Shown: positions 7,572 through 17,512, counted from the first letter of the stretch. The stretch: 64,000 bases of DNA from Methyloceanibacter caenitepidi (GCF_000828475.1 NZ_AP014648.1:1736001-1800000), one strand, 5' to 3'. Numbers and translations are program-made. The notes: generated by a model from the sequence alone, not told the origin.

Positions 7572-9011
7572 TCACACCGCAGACAGCGGCGCTGCCACGC
7601 TTTCGAGCGGCTTCCGTTCGGCGTCGACGCCATACCGTGCGGCAATGACCGCGGCTGCGAGCATCAGCCCGGCCCCCAGCAGGTAGCCGCCGAAGAGGCT
7701 GAAGCGCGATCCGGTGTCGATCAGCGCGCCGAAGAGGAACGGTGCGCCAATGCCGCCGACGCCCGTACCCACCGCATAGAAGAACGCGATCGCCAGCGCG
7801 CGCACTTCCAACGGGAATGTCTCGCTGACAGTAAGATAGGCGGAACTGGCGGCGGCTGATCCGAAGAAGAAGATCACTGTCCAGGCAAACGTCTGCCACG
7901 CGGCCGAGAGCACGCCAGCCGCGAAGAGCGCGCCCGTCAGCGCGAGCAGCAGTCCCGAAACCGCATAGGTGAGGGCGATCATGGGGCGGCGGCCGATCGT
8001 GTCGAAGAGCCGTCCGAGCAGCAAGGGTCCGAGGAAGTTTCCCGCCGCGAAAGGAAGCAGGTACCAGCCCACTTGACTGGCCTCGATTCCATAGAAGTCG
8101 GTCAAGACCAGCGCATAGGTGAAGAAGATCGCGTTGTAGAAGAACGCTTGCGAGGCCATTAGCGCGAGGCCGACGAGTGTGCGCTGCCGGTGGAGATCGA
8201 ACAGCGCATGCCAGACTTCGCGCAAGGGTGTGTGGCTACGGGTCTGGATCCGGATCGCGGGCTCTTCGCGATCAGGGACATGATGGCCGCGATTGCGGTG
8301 ATGATCTTCGATCTGATCGAGGATGTCGTGCGCTTCGTCCGCGCGGCCGTGCGTCATCAGCCAGCGCGGCGACTCCGGGATCCATCGGCGTATCATCAGT
8401 ATTCCGAGACCCAAGACCGACCCAATGAAGAAGGCGGCGCGCCAGCCGATGTCCGGCGGCAGAAGCGTGGGATCGAGCAGAACGATCGACCCGGCCGCGC
8501 CGGCGCCCGCTCCGATCCAGAAGCTGCCGTTGATGGCGAGGTCCGTGTGGCCGCGATAGCGCGCCGGGATGAACTCCTGGATGGCCGACGCAATGGCCGT
8601 GTATTCGCCGCCGATTCCTGCGCCCGTGAGAAAACGAAACAACGCGAAGCTGGCGAAGCTCGAGGAGAACGCCGTGGCGGCGGTGGCGACGAGATAGACG
8701 CCAAGTGTGATGACGAATAGTCGCTTACGCCCCAGCCGGTCGGTGAGCCAGCCGAACAGGACCGCGCCGAGTACGGCCCCCGCCAAATAGAAGCTCGAAG
8801 CGAGGCCCACCTCCGCATTGCTGAGCTGAAGAACCGGGCTCTCCTTGAGTGCGCCGGCGACCGCGCCGGCGACCGTCACCTCGAGGCCGTCGAGGACCCA
8901 GGTGATGCCGAGAGCCACCACGATCAGCGTATGAAAGTGGCCCCAACGCAGGCGGTCGAGCCGTCCCGGTATGGAGGTCTCGACGATCCCGGTCTGAGGC
9001 GCGCGGCTCAC
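7572..9011 (-). CDS. MFS transporter, sugar/organic-acid porter type
   Basis: The 479-aa protein has about 12 hydrophobic segments split 6+6 by a charged central loop. It shows the MFS loop 2-3 motif GWLTDRLGRK, the motif RFLTGAGIGGEY in helix 4, and a second GRLFDTIGRRP in the C-terminal half. These fit the metabolite:H+ symporter branch (sugar, aromatic acid or organic-acid porters). Its start overlaps the stop of the upstream dipeptidase gene by 4 bp (9008-9011), so the two are translated together; a substrate connected with dipeptide or D-alanine use is plausible but inferred. It converges with dksA. Confidence 0.85.
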   Translation of the reverse strand: MSRAPQTGIVETSIPGRLDRLRWGHFHTLIVVALGITWVLDGLEVTVAGAVAGALKESPVLQLSNAEVGLASSFYLAGAVLGAVLFGWLTDRLGRKRLFVITLGVYLVATAATAFSSSFASFALFRFLTGAGIGGEYTAIASAIQEFIPARYRGHTDLAINGSFWIGAGAGAAGSIVLLDPTLLPPDIGWRAAFFIGSVLGLGILMIRRWIPESPRWLMTHGRADEAHDILDQIEDHHRNRGHHVPDREEPAIRIQTRSHTPLREVWHALFDLHRQRTLVGLALMASQAFFYNAIFFTYALVLTDFYGIEASQVGWYLLPFAAGNFLGPLLLGRLFDTIGRRPMIALTYAVSGLLLALTGALFAAGVLSAAWQTFAWTVIFFFGSAAASSAYLTVSETFPLEVRALAIAFFYAVGTGVGGIGAPFLFGALIDTGSRFSLFGGYLLGAGLMLAAAVIAARYGVDAERKPLESVAAPLSAV

Positions 9012-9826
9012 GTCCTGTCCGGCATGTCCGGCTCGCTGCCGGGACGCGGCAAGATCGGGAAGTCGAAATAGGTGTCGGGAAAGGGCTCCGGCTGGAACGT
9101 GAAGTGCCAGATCTCCTTCGGGTAGTTTTGGAAGCCGTGACGGCTCATAACGTCGAGGAGAAGATGCCGGTTTTTCTCCTCGCCCGCCGTGAGGCCCGTC
9201 GTGACCGTATTGGCCTTGGTGTCGAAACAGTCGAAGCCCGTGCCCATGTCGAGCCCATTGTCGGCGGGATCGCCTTCGGTGCAGGGCTCTGGCTTGTCAG
9301 GATCGGCTTCCCCCGGTGAGGGTTTGGTGCCGATCGGCACGATGGTGACGTCGAGCGTTGCGCCGCGCGAATGGCCAGATCGCGTGGCGATATAATTCGG
9401 GAACAGGTCGCTTTTCGACAGGTTCGGATAGTGCGTCCGCTTCGCATCCGGATCGTCCGGTTCCGACGACCACGCCACAAACGCCGCCACAGCTTGCGCC
9501 GGACGATAGCAATCATAGACCTTGAGCGAGTATCCGAGCGGCTTCAGATCGGCCTGAGCGGCCTTTAGCGCTTCGGCCGCTTCGCGCACCAAAATGCACT
9601 CCGGTGCGACGTAGCCGGGAACGGGGCGACCGGTGAAGTTGTCGCTGCCCGCATAGCGCATGTCCTGCTGGATGGTGGGATCCACGTCACGCAGATACAC
9701 GAAACTGTCGGGCATCGTGCTTGTCGGCGTGTCGTTGTTCGGTGTGCCGGCGATACCCATAGCGATTCCCATCAGGACAATGGTCGCCATAAGGGCGGCC
9801 CAAGCCAACCTGTCGCGAATGGTCAT
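9008..9826 (-). CDS. VanX-type D-Ala-D-Ala dipeptidase, membrane anchored or exported
   Basis: From the ATG at 9826 the product is 272 aa, with an N-terminal hydrophobic helix (about 8-26) that should export or anchor it. VanX family residues are present: Arg108 in VYDCYRP (transition-state arginine), the zinc motif S-G-H-x-x-G-A-x-L-D with His152 and Asp159, and E-I-W-H with Glu238 and His241. This zinc enzyme class cleaves D-Ala-D-Ala, giving vancomycin resistance in enterococci, whereas in Gram-negatives it is linked to D-alanine recovery. No vanH/vanA neighbours exist, so recycling or nutrition is more likely than resistance. A GTG at 9868 is a less likely start. Confidence 0.88.
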   Translation of the reverse strand: MTIRDRLAWAALMATIVLMGIAMGIAGTPNNDTPTSTMPDSFVYLRDVDPTIQQDMRYAGSDNFTGRPVPGYVAPECILVREAAEALKAAQADLKPLGYSLKVYDCYRPAQAVAAFVAWSSEPDDPDAKRTHYPNLSKSDLFPNYIATRSGHSRGATLDVTIVPIGTKPSPGEADPDKPEPCTEGDPADNGLDMGTGFDCFDTKANTVTTGLTAGEEKNRHLLLDVMSRHGFQNYPKEIWHFTFQPEPFPDTYFDFPILPRPGSEPDMPDRT

Positions 9827-10133
9827 GCACCGAGAATTCCAGCCGGGTATGGTCGCGTCAACACGCACAAAAAAACTCCCCGCTTGAGGCGGGGAGTGGA
9901 GAGTGTTTGGGGGACTGACAAGACTGGCATGGCCAGTCGGTGTCGGACCATTAGCAGGGAACTGCCGGCGTTCTCACGGTTGGCGAACAAAGTTACCGGC
10001 GTTTGCTCTATTCGCTTGCCCGGGTGGGCCACCGTAAGACCGTGCGTTAACGCTAACGCAACCGCGGGGCGACCTCAAGGAAAACCCGCCGTTGCAAATA
10101 AGCAACAGTCAATACGGAATGTCCTTTCGAACC
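9827..10133. other. Intergenic region with terminator, no gene seen
   Basis: About 307 bp between the dipeptidase and the FliO-like gene. It contains the terminator at 9867-9895 and a GTTGC-TTATTT-GCAAC inverted repeat near 10091-10106. A 69-aa minus-strand frame runs straight through the terminator and is rejected. The rest probably forms the 3' untranslated region of the FliO-like transcript or a small RNA. Confidence 0.4.
9867..9895 (-). terminator. Strong Rho-independent terminator, minus strand
   Basis: On the minus strand ACTCCCCGC pairs with GCGGGGAGT (9 bp) around a 5-nt loop and is followed by a run of seven T. It lies about 240 bp downstream of the FliO-like gene and just upstream of the dipeptidase, separating the two transcripts. 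Confidence 0.85.
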
Positions 10134-10493
10134 CTAGGGTTGGCTCATTTTGGGAGCGGGTCTCGGGGCGGTTTTTGCGATCACCACGTCGCCGAGAGGC
10201 GGCTGGAGCGGCGCAGGACGGCCTCTGATTCCCGTTTCGACGACGAGATCTACCGGTCCGCCAATGATCAGGAGGTGCTCCACGTCGTCCCGCCGCACGA
10301 GGCACAGCTTGCGGTTCGCATCGACCTGGGCCGTCTCAACAACGGACAGCCGCCGTTCGCGCCCCTTCTTTGCCGTTCCGGTTTCGCCCTGGCCGAAAAT
10401 GGCTTTGAACGCCCAAACCGTCAGCACCAGCAGGGCGACGACGAACAGGAGCGCCGCGATGCCCAGAATGGCGGTGTTGAGGTCAAAATTCAT
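10134..10493 (-). CDS. FliO/MopB-like small membrane protein
   Basis: The ATG at 10493 (119 aa) has a strong GGGAG ribosome site 8 nt upstream. One membrane helix lies at about residues 9-31. A cytoplasmic domain contains LSVVETAQVDANRKLCLVRR and EHLLIIGG, the pattern of the FliO domain (a flagellar export accessory protein), ending in a Pro/Arg-rich tail. No flagellar genes are nearby, and similar stand-alone FliO-like proteins are common in alphaproteobacteria, so a flagellar role should not be assumed. It is divergent from cckA. Confidence 0.7.
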   Translation of the reverse strand: MNFDLNTAILGIAALLFVVALLVLTVWAFKAIFGQGETGTAKKGRERRLSVVETAQVDANRKLCLVRRDDVEHLLIIGGPVDLVVETGIRGRPAPLQPPLGDVVIAKTAPRPAPKMSQP

Positions 10494-10658
10494 GGCCGTC
10501 GCTCCCTGCGGTTGGCTCCATACGAAAGCCAAACTTTACCGCACCTTAGCTCGATTGCCGCATGTTGAAACCAAGTTCGTTCCTGAAGCGCGGATTGGCA
10601 CTGGGCGTTCGTGACAATCTCCGGTCAAGCCACGTCGAATCGGATACTTTCTCATGCC

Positions 10659-13217
10659 ATGTCGGATATCGATGCGCCCATGCGCTACGCTGAACCTATG
10701 ATGGACCGGACCGGCCGTGACGGGAGCATTACGCTCGTCGTGTTGTTGGCGCTGGCTCTTGCCGTCGCCGCAGTCGGCCTGGCCATGCTGAGCCGCGAGG
10801 TCGCGGAACCTTTCGTGCTCGCAATCCTTGCGGCGCTGGCTGTCGTAGGCGTGTTCTGCCTGTTCGCCGGTGCCGTCGGCATCCTGTATTTCGGCCAGCG
10901 TCACGAGCGGAACGATCTGACCAAGGCCTTTGTCGACAACCTGCCTCACGGCGCGCTCATTGGCGATGCCTCGGGCCGTGTGTTTTACGCGAACCAGGCC
11001 TACCGGGAGCTTCTCGGCCTCGACGCCGAGGCGCCTGTGCCCGCACCGGACCGCGCATTTGGCGGCAACCCGTACCTGGCCGAGCCGATCTTCCGGCTGG
11101 CCCGCGCCGCGCAGCAGGGACGGGCGCGGAAAGAGGAGTTCCGCTTGCCGCCGCCCGGCGAGCTCGAGGACGAATCCGCCGTCGAACCCCGCTGGTTCCG
11201 GATTTCAGTGCAGCCCATGCCGCCGGAGGCCGGCTCGGGCCGGAAAGGGCCGCTCACGGTCTGGCAGGTCGACGAGGTAACGCAGGACCGGGTGCGCGAA
11301 GAGTCGAGCTTTGCGAAGGTCCAAGCGGCCATCGACTATCTCGACAACGCCCCGGCGGGTTTCTTCACGGTGGATGCGGATAGCCGCATCGAGTATCTCA
11401 ACGCAACGCTCGCGCAGTGGCTTAAGCTCGATCTGACCGACATAGCCGCCATGCCGCCGAAGCTCTCGGACATCATGTCTCAAGACAACGCCGCGCTCCT
11501 GGCCGGCGCGGGGCGCGGCGACACGCAAGGCGCGGCACAGAACGGCGTCCGGCGCTTCGACATGGATCTCCTGCGGACCGACGGCACCACGATGCCCGTC
11601 CGGGTGCTGCACCGTCTGCCGCGTGGCAATCAACTCGCTCATGTTCTCATTCTTAGCCGGGGGCCGGGCGAAGCCCACGAAGCCGGCACCGCCGAGCTGC
11701 GTTTCACCCGGATGTTCCAATCCTCGCCGTTCGCCATTGCGACGGTGGATGCGGACGGGGCCGTCAGCGGGACCAATGCCGCTTTCTCTCGGCTTTTCGG
11801 CATCGACGCGGACGCCAATCCGGGCAAGACGAAGCTGGAGGATCTTGTCGACGACGCCAACCGGCAGGCACTGCACAAGGCGCTCGAGGCCGCCATTGCA
11901 GGCCAGGGCTTGATCGACGCGATCGATGTCACGTTTGCCGGCCCCGAGCCGCGGAGCGGACGCATCTATCTCAGCGCCATCTCCGACAAGGACGACAAGA
12001 GCGAAGCGGTGATCGCCTACGCGCTGGATACGACCGAGCAGCGCGCGCTCGAAGCGCAATTCGCACAGAGCCAGAAGATGCAGGCGGTGGGGCAGCTCGC
12101 CGGCGGTATCGCCCACGACTTCAACAACATGCTGACGGCGATCATCGGCTTTTCCGACTTCCTGCTCCTGAACCATAGGCCGACCGACCCGGCCTTCCAG
12201 GACATCATGAACATCAAGCAGAACGCGAACCGTGCCGCCGGTCTCGTTCGTCAATTGCTTGCCTTCTCGCGGCAGCAGACGCTGCGCCCCCAAGTACTGC
12301 ACTTGGGCGACGTGCTGTCGGACCTATCGATCTTGCTCGATCGCCTCCTAGGCGAGAATGTCGAACTGAGCCTGGATACGGCCGGCGACCTCTGGCCCGT
12401 CAAGGCGGACCTGCATCAGTTCGAACAAGTCATCATCAATCTCGCGGTGAACGCGCGCGACGCCATGCCCGACGGCGGCAAGCTGGCGATCCGGACCGAG
12501 AATGTGGACGAAGCCCGGTCGCGCGAGTCCGGTGGCAGCCACATGCCGCCGGGCGAGTACGTCATGATCGAGGTCCGCGACACCGGCTCCGGCATGACCG
12601 AAGAGGTCAAACAGAAGATCTTCGAGCCGTTTTTCTCGACCAAAGAGATCGGCCGCGGAACGGGGCTCGGACTGTCGACGGTTTACGGCATCATCAAGCA
12701 GACCGGCGGCTATGTGTATGTCGACAGTGAGGTGGGGAAGGGCACGGCCATGCGCGTGTTCCTTCCGCGCTACGTGGAAGGCGCCGCCGAAGTCGACCAA
12801 GAGCCAGCCAAGTTGGAGCGCAAGCCCGAGAAGCCGAAGGATCTGACGGGCCGCGGCACGCTGCTGCTCGTCGAGGACGAGGACGCGGTGCGTAGCTTCG
12901 CGGCCCGTGCTCTCGGAACGCGCGGTTACGAAGTGTTGGAGGCTTCGACGGGCGCCGAGGCGCTGGAAGTCTTCGAAGAGCATGAAGGCAAGGTGGACCT
13001 CGTAGTGAGTGACGTGGTGATGCCCGAAATGGACGGCCCGACACTCCTGAAGGAACTCCGCCAGAAGGACCCGGATATCAGGATCATCTTCATGTCCGGC
13101 TACGCGGAAGACGCCTTCAAGCGGAATCTGGACGAGAATGAAGAGTTCGGGTTCCTGCAGAAGCCCTTCGATCTCAAAACGCTGGCGGCCACCGTGAAAT
13201 CCGCGCTCGAAGACTAG
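10659..13217 (+). CDS. cckA: CckA-type hybrid sensor histidine kinase
   Basis: About 852 aa. Two membrane helices near the N-terminus are followed by PAS-like domains, a HisKA domain with phospho-acceptor His486 ([11 protein letters not shown]), an HATPase domain ([33 protein letters not shown]), and a C-terminal receiver with Asp785 ([10 protein letters not shown]). This is the CckA layout: it autophosphorylates and passes phosphate through ChpT to CtrA and CpdR, controlling cell cycle and polarity; the same kinase can act as a phosphatase. Neither chpT nor ctrA is in the window. The start is uncertain: GTG at 10611 and ATGs at 10659, 10680 and 10698 are in frame, none with a strong ribosome site. 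Confidence 0.92.
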   Translation: MSDIDAPMRYAEPMMDRTGRDGSITLVVLLALALAVAAVGLAMLSREVAEPFVLAILAALAVVGVFCLFAGAVGILYFGQRHERNDLTKAFVDNLPHGALIGDASGRVFYANQAYRELLGLDAEAPVPAPDRAFGGNPYLAEPIFRLARAAQQGRARKEEFRLPPPGELEDESAVEPRWFRISVQPMPPEAGSGRKGPLTVWQVDEVTQDRVREESSFAKVQAAIDYLDNAPAGFFTVDADSRIEYLNATLAQWLKLDLTDIAAMPPKLSDIMSQDNAALLAGAGRGDTQGAAQNGVRRFDMDLLRTDGTTMPVRVLHRLPRGNQLAHVLILSRGPGEAHEAGTAELRFTRMFQSSPFAIATVDADGAVSGTNAAFSRLFGIDADANPGKTKLEDLVDDANRQALHKALEAAIAGQGLIDAIDVTFAGPEPRSGRIYLSAISDKDDKSEAVIAYALDTTEQRALEAQFAQSQKMQAVGQLAGGIAHDFNNMLTAIIGFSDFLLLNHRPTDPAFQDIMNIKQNANRAAGLVRQLLAFSRQQTLRPQVLHLGDVLSDLSILLDRLLGENVELSLDTAGDLWPVKADLHQFEQVIINLAVNARDAMPDGGKLAIRTENVDEARSRESGGSHMPPGEYVMIEVRDTGSGMTEEVKQKIFEPFFSTKEIGRGTGLGLSTVYGIIKQTGGYVYVDSEVGKGTAMRVFLPRYVEGAAEVDQEPAKLERKPEKPKDLTGRGTLLLVEDEDAVRSFAARALGTRGYEVLEASTGAEALEVFEEHEGKVDLVVSDVVMPEMDGPTLLKELRQKDPDIRIIFMSGYAEDAFKRNLDENEEFGFLQKPFDLKTLAATVKSALED

Positions 13218-13320
13218 CCCAACGTCGCTGTCCTCTGGGCTCTGCGGCCCCAAGGGGGCTTCCCTTGGGCGGAAATCGCGTCTAGGACGCCCCTAACCAT
13301 CCCATTAGGAGACGAGAAGC

Positions 13321-14577
13321 GTGCCAGACTACGAGGTCATGCCGTCCGACGACGACGACGCCAACAAGCGCCGCAAACGGCACAAGAAGAAAAAGATGGG
13401 GCTGACCGTCGAGCGCTATGGCGGACGGCTGCTTTATATGTGGTTCGGCATGCGCTTCATGACGCTGATGCGGCTATTCTGGCGCGGGCGCTTCTCCTTC
13501 ACGCTGAACTGCATTCCGGACACGCTGGCGCTCTTCCTATTCGTGCCGTGGAACACGCCGCTCACATGGATCTCCGAGGCGCTCTACAAGAAGAAGGCGG
13601 AGAGCCTGAAGCTGGACACGCCGCCAATCTTCGTCGTCGGCCATTGGCGCAGCGGTACCACGCTGATGCACGATCTCTTTTCGGAAGACCCGAACCTCGC
13701 GTTTCCGACGACCTATGAGTGTTTCGTTCCGCATCACTTCCTCCTCACGGAAGGCACGCTCGACCATCTGGCCAAAGGGCTTCTGCCCAAGCGCCGGCCG
13801 CAGGACGATGTGCCGGTGGGCTTCGACCGTCCCCAGGAGGAAGAATTCGCGATGCTGATGCTGGGGCAGGGCTCGCCGCTGATCACGATGGCATGGCCGC
13901 GGCTCGGGCCCCAGGACACCGACTTCATCGACTTCGAGGGCGTGCCCGAGGCGGAAGTCCAGCGCTGGGCGGACGCGTATATGTGGTTCTACCGGCGTCT
14001 GATGGTGAAGCACGGCAAGACGCTGGTGATGAAGACGCCGCCCAACACCGCGCGCATCAAGCTGCTGACCAAGTTGTTCCCCGACGCGCGCTGGGTACAT
14101 ATCTCGCGCAGTCCGCTGAAAGTGTTCCCGTCCACGGTCAAGCTGTGGCGCGCGCTCTATTCGGCGCAAGGCCTCCACAACCCGCCTCAGTGCGACGCGT
14201 GGCTCGACGACTACGTCTTGGATCTCATGGAGCGCGTCACCACGGTCTACGAGCGCGACAAGCATTTGATCCCGAAGGAGAACCTCTACGAAATCCGCTA
14301 TGAGGATCTCGTGAAGAACCCAATCGATTCGATGCGGGACATCTACGAGAAGCTCCGCATAGAGAGTTTCGATCAGGCGGAGGGGCCCATGCGCGCGTTT
14401 CTCGCCGACCGTTCGGACCACAAGGTGTCCAGCTACAAGATGCCGAAGGACCTCACGAAGCGGATCGCCGACCGGCTGAAGCCTTTCATCGACGCCCATG
14501 GCTATCGCGAGGTCGTGGACGCGGCGCTCGCCGAGCCGGAGACGGACGCCAACGTGCGTGAAGAAGCGGCGTCCTAG
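13321..14577 (+). CDS. Sulfotransferase family protein
   Basis: The 418-aa protein starts at GTG with AGGAG well placed upstream. A charged Lys/Arg/Asp N-terminus is followed by the PAPS 5'-phosphosulfate loop GHWRSGTT (about 107-114) and the 3'-phosphate motif HISRSPLKVFPST (about 260), the two signatures of cytosolic-type sulfotransferases. In between is the conserved VMKTPPNTARI segment. The reaction would move a sulfuryl group from PAPS to a hydroxyl or amine of a lipid, sugar or small molecule; the acceptor is not evident. Bacterial members often modify cell-surface glycans or lipids. It stands between cckA and an orphan histidine kinase. Confidence 0.85.
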   Translation: MPDYEVMPSDDDDANKRRKRHKKKKMGLTVERYGGRLLYMWFGMRFMTLMRLFWRGRFSFTLNCIPDTLALFLFVPWNTPLTWISEALYKKKAESLKLDTPPIFVVGHWRSGTTLMHDLFSEDPNLAFPTTYECFVPHHFLLTEGTLDHLAKGLLPKRRPQDDVPVGFDRPQEEEFAMLMLGQGSPLITMAWPRLGPQDTDFIDFEGVPEAEVQRWADAYMWFYRRLMVKHGKTLVMKTPPNTARIKLLTKLFPDARWVHISRSPLKVFPSTVKLWRALYSAQGLHNPPQCDAWLDDYVLDLMERVTTVYERDKHLIPKENLYEIRYEDLVKNPIDSMRDIYEKLRIESFDQAEGPMRAFLADRSDHKVSSYKMPKDLTKRIADRLKPFIDAHGYREVVDAALAEPETDANVREEAAS

Positions 14578-14664
14578 CGCAGCGCGGACAGTTAGCCCCG
14601 CCGCTTGCGCGTCGCTGCCACTTCGCGGCAATATCGGCGCCCCTATGGAAGCTGGGCTTGAGCA

Positions 14665-15915
14665 ATGGAAATCGACCGCGACGCTGTCTATAGCCTGGCT
14701 GTCAGTACTGCTGGAGTCATAGGCAACGAGTTTCTTGTCGCCCTCGTCCACCACCTTCACGAGGTCATGCCGGTCAGCCTCGCCCTGATTACGCTGGGCC
14801 TTGGCAGGCCGCCGTCGCGCGCGCGCGCGATTTTCAGCTGGCGTGACGGGGAGAAGGGTGTCCCGATCGAGTACGATCTGGAAGGCACGCCATGCAAATT
14901 GGTCTATGACGGGCAGACTCTCGTTGTGCCCGATCAGCTTTCCATCCGTTTTCCAAAAGAATCTGAGCGCTTGAGGAGCTATTGCGGCGTTCCTTTGCGT
15001 GATCGCTCGAGAGAAGTGGTGGGGCACTTCGCGGTGCTGTCCGAGGAAGCCCTGACGGAGACGGAGCGCGTCGAAGGCATCGTGCGGATCTTCGGCCGCC
15101 GCGCGGAGTCTGAGCTCAATCGAATAGCCCAAGACGAAGAACGCAACGAGCTCATCGCCCGTCTGGAAAAGCAGTATGCAGTGTCCAATCAGCGCAACAA
15201 TTTCATGTCCAAGGTCTTGGGCATGGTGGCGCATGATTTGCGTAGTCCGCTCTCTGCAATAGTCGCTCGTGCGGATCTAATGCAGGCGCTGATTGACGCT
15301 GACCGGAGCGCGTATGACGACAAGACCACGCGGTCGCTGGTGAAGTCGCTTGAATCTGTTCATGCGTCCAGCGAACGAATGAACCGCATGATCGAAAACT
15401 TACTGGAAGCGGCTCGGAAGGAGAGTACCGAGATATCTCTTACGACCACCAATATCGCCCTGACCCGGGCGGTCGAGTCTGCAATCCAAATTCATCAGCC
15501 ATACGCATCCGCCAAGTCGATCGATCTGATATCCCATCTCGACGATCAGATCAGGGTCAAAGGGGATGAGGACCGGCTCGTGGAGGCGATCGGCAATTTG
15601 ATCAGCAACGCCATCAAGTACTCGCCCGTCGGAAGTGAGGTTACCGTTGTTACGCGCCGGGAGGGTGAGCGCCAGGCTGAAATTGTCGTGGCCGACTTGG
15701 GACTGGGCATGACCGCGGAAGATCTCGGCAATGCCTTCAAACCGTTTCATACCCTGTCGGCGCGGCCGACGGGCGGCGAAACGTCCACGGGGCTCGGGTT
15801 GGCGATCGTACGAACCGTTGCGGAGGCCCATGGCGGCGAGGTGTTTGCAGAGAGCAAAGGCCGCGACAAGGGCACCACGATGACCATTCGCCTGCCTGCG
15901 ATCGACTCCACCTAG
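14665..15915 (+). CDS. GAF-domain sensor histidine kinase, orphan
   Basis: 416 aa with no membrane helices, so a soluble sensor. Residues 1-155 form a GAF-like domain, a short coiled coil follows at about 155-180, then HisKA with phospho-acceptor His190 (VAHDLRSPLSAI) and an HATPase domain with N box (EAIGNLISNAIKYS), G1 (VADLGLGM) and G2 (STGLGLAIVR). The N box and ATP lid are intact, so it should be active. No response regulator is next to it. The signal is unknown; soluble GAF kinases often sense small molecules or redox state. No strong ribosome site precedes the ATG. Confidence 0.85.
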   Translation: MEIDRDAVYSLAVSTAGVIGNEFLVALVHHLHEVMPVSLALITLGLGRPPSRARAIFSWRDGEKGVPIEYDLEGTPCKLVYDGQTLVVPDQLSIRFPKESERLRSYCGVPLRDRSREVVGHFAVLSEEALTETERVEGIVRIFGRRAESELNRIAQDEERNELIARLEKQYAVSNQRNNFMSKVLGMVAHDLRSPLSAIVARADLMQALIDADRSAYDDKTTRSLVKSLESVHASSERMNRMIENLLEAARKESTEISLTTTNIALTRAVESAIQIHQPYASAKSIDLISHLDDQIRVKGDEDRLVEAIGNLISNAIKYSPVGSEVTVVTRREGERQAEIVVADLGLGMTAEDLGNAFKPFHTLSARPTGGETSTGLGLAIVRTVAEAHGGEVFAESKGRDKGTTMTIRLPAIDST

Positions 15916-16011
15916 GAACCTTTTTCAACAAAGCAGGCGGTTCACCGCGGTCATTGGTGCTGGCAGCGAGGCCGGCTGCTTCTTTCCGGATCGCGTTGCG
16001 AGGCCGTTCGG

Positions 16012-17163
16012 CTAGAGCGAGGACGCATCGTCCAGCTCGTCATGGGTGACGAGGCCCAAGATCTCGTTCGAGGCGAAGCCCAGCGACATGGGCCGAAACA
16101 CGCCTCCCACGACGGCGACATCGTAGAGTTCGCCGATGGCGCCATCGATCCGGAACCAGTGCGCGACGGCCCCCGTCTCCAAGTCGATGACCTGCACGCC
16201 GCACCACGGTTCGGAGTCCGTTTCCGCGAGCTTCTTGTCGAGGGCAAGGCCCTCGAAGCGCTCGTAGCGCGGCTTGGAGAGGCCCACGAAGGCGTATTTG
16301 CCGTGGAAGCCGAGACCCCGCACGAAGCCGGGACAAAATGCGATCACATGAAGTGTGGCGTCGGCGGCCTTATCCGCCGTCTCGACCCAGCACAGCTCGC
16401 CTGTGCCCGAGTTCAGGACATAGAGCCGACCGTTGTACATACGCGGGGAGTGCGGCATCGACAGCCCGCCGATGACGATCTCGCCCGTGGCCACGTCGAT
16501 GATGATACCGCCGTCATAGCGGCGGTCGCGCCAGCCATCGATCGTGTCGGACTTGCTGACCGCGGTCACATAGCGCGGGACACCGTCCTCCATGGCAAGG
16601 CCGTTCAAATGGCAGCGGTCTTCCTTGACGATCTTTGAAATAAACGGAGGCTTCCAAAGCGGCGTGAAACTGTGGCGCGACGACGGCGTCGCCAGACAAT
16701 TGAAGAGCGTGTTGACGAAGACGATCCGCCCATCCTTGAGCAAGCCGACATCGTGAGCGTCGATCTCGCCCGTGACGAAAAGTTCACGCGGGACGTAGCA
16801 GGCGTCGTAGAGATTGTTGATCTGCTGCTCAGGGCCCAAGACGTTCCTGAAGCGGATGATCTGAAACAGCGTCGCGAGCAAAATCGTGTCCTTGTCGGGG
16901 ACGGCGATGCCCATGGCCTTGCGGAAGAAGCGTTCGTCGACGAGGAGTCCGCCGTCGGTGTTCTGACCGAGCAGGTAAAACTTGCCCGACTGATAGGACG
17001 AGATGCCGAGGCCGATCCCGTTGCTGCCGAGGAAGGACGAAAAACCCGGCGACATCGAATATTTGACCTGCGGCTGTTCCGGCGCCTTCTGTTCTTCCGT
17101 CGCGCTATTCTGTGTAGTGCCCTCAGCGGCCTGAGCGTTCGGCTGATCCTCGCGTTCGGTCAT
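16012..17163 (-). CDS. TIGR03032 family protein, predicted beta-propeller-like
   Basis: The ATG at 17163 has GGAAGGA 5 nt upstream, giving 383 aa; the frame extends 16 codons further but lacks a ribosome site. After a Gln/Glu-rich N-terminus, repeated strand-turn-strand segments are seen (GLGISSYQSGKFYLLG, VGLLKDGRIVFVNT, HLNGLAMEDGVPRYVTAVS, MPHSPRMYNGRLYVLNSGTGELC), which match family TIGR03032. Its biochemical role is not established; members are found beside surface-polysaccharide and sulfotransferase genes in some bacteria, and a sulfotransferase is indeed two genes away here. There is no signal peptide, so it is probably cytoplasmic. Confidence 0.75.
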   Translation of the reverse strand: MTEREDQPNAQAAEGTTQNSATEEQKAPEQPQVKYSMSPGFSSFLGSNGIGLGISSYQSGKFYLLGQNTDGGLLVDERFFRKAMGIAVPDKDTILLATLFQIIRFRNVLGPEQQINNLYDACYVPRELFVTGEIDAHDVGLLKDGRIVFVNTLFNCLATPSSRHSFTPLWKPPFISKIVKEDRCHLNGLAMEDGVPRYVTAVSKSDTIDGWRDRRYDGGIIIDVATGEIVIGGLSMPHSPRMYNGRLYVLNSGTGELCWVETADKAADATLHVIAFCPGFVRGLGFHGKYAFVGLSKPRYERFEGLALDKKLAETDSEPWCGVQVIDLETGAVAHWFRIDGAIGELYDVAVVGGVFRPMSLGFASNEILGLVTHDELDDASSL

Positions 17164-17512
17164 TCTGATCCTTCCTCGAACTTCGGCGGACGAACCCAAA
17201 CGCATTTGCACACATCAAGCTGTAGCCCACCCGCGCGAACGTAGTAGAGGCGGCGGCTCCGGATGACAACGTGCGATTGCCTTCGGTTCGCGTGCGACCC
17301 TGCGGAAACGTACGGTAACCGATCGTTAGGACTTGGGGTCTGAAAAGCAAGTCGCGGAGCCATTCTGTCTCACGTTGGCACGCTTCGGCGCAATTGATTC
17401 AACTTGTATGCAACTTGCGCTCGTTTTCTCGGGCCCCGGCCGTATCGTTCGAGATCGGACTTGCGGCGATCTGCGTGGGATGCAGAGCCGGCGTGGGGTC
17501 AAGGGGGAAACA
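17164..17512. promoter_or_regulatory. Divergent intergenic region upstream of the autotransporter array
   Basis: This 349-bp region separates the TIGR03032 gene from the first autotransporter. It includes the palindrome-bearing motif TGCAACTTGC at 17409-17418, which recurs upstream of the second autotransporter at nearly the same distance. I see no gene; the frame that extends the autotransporter upstream has no signal-like sequence. Confidence 0.4.
17409..17418 (+). promoter_or_regulatory. Shared upstream motif, copy 1
   Basis: TGCAACTTGC, containing the perfect palindrome GCAA-C-TTGC, ends 95 bp before the start of the first autotransporter. The same 10-mer ends 98 bp before the second (21220-21229). 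Identical sequence at matched distance suggests a common regulator site or a remnant of the ancestral gene duplication. Confidence 0.4.

Noticed and set aside
9008..9868. Glycopeptide-resistance cluster
   Set aside because: Only the VanX-type enzyme is present; no vanH, vanA/B ligase or VanRS pair lies nearby.
9823..10032. 69-codon minus frame upstream of the dipeptidase
   Set aside because: It reads through a strong Rho-independent terminator and has no ribosome site or recognisable content.
13537..15234. 565-codon minus-strand frame opposite the sulfotransferase and histidine kinase
   Set aside because: It spans two well-supported plus-strand genes and their gap, and shows no family motif.
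16509..17244. Plus-strand frames opposite the TIGR03032 gene
   Set aside because: The minus-strand gene has a strong ribosome site and family segments; the plus frames do not.
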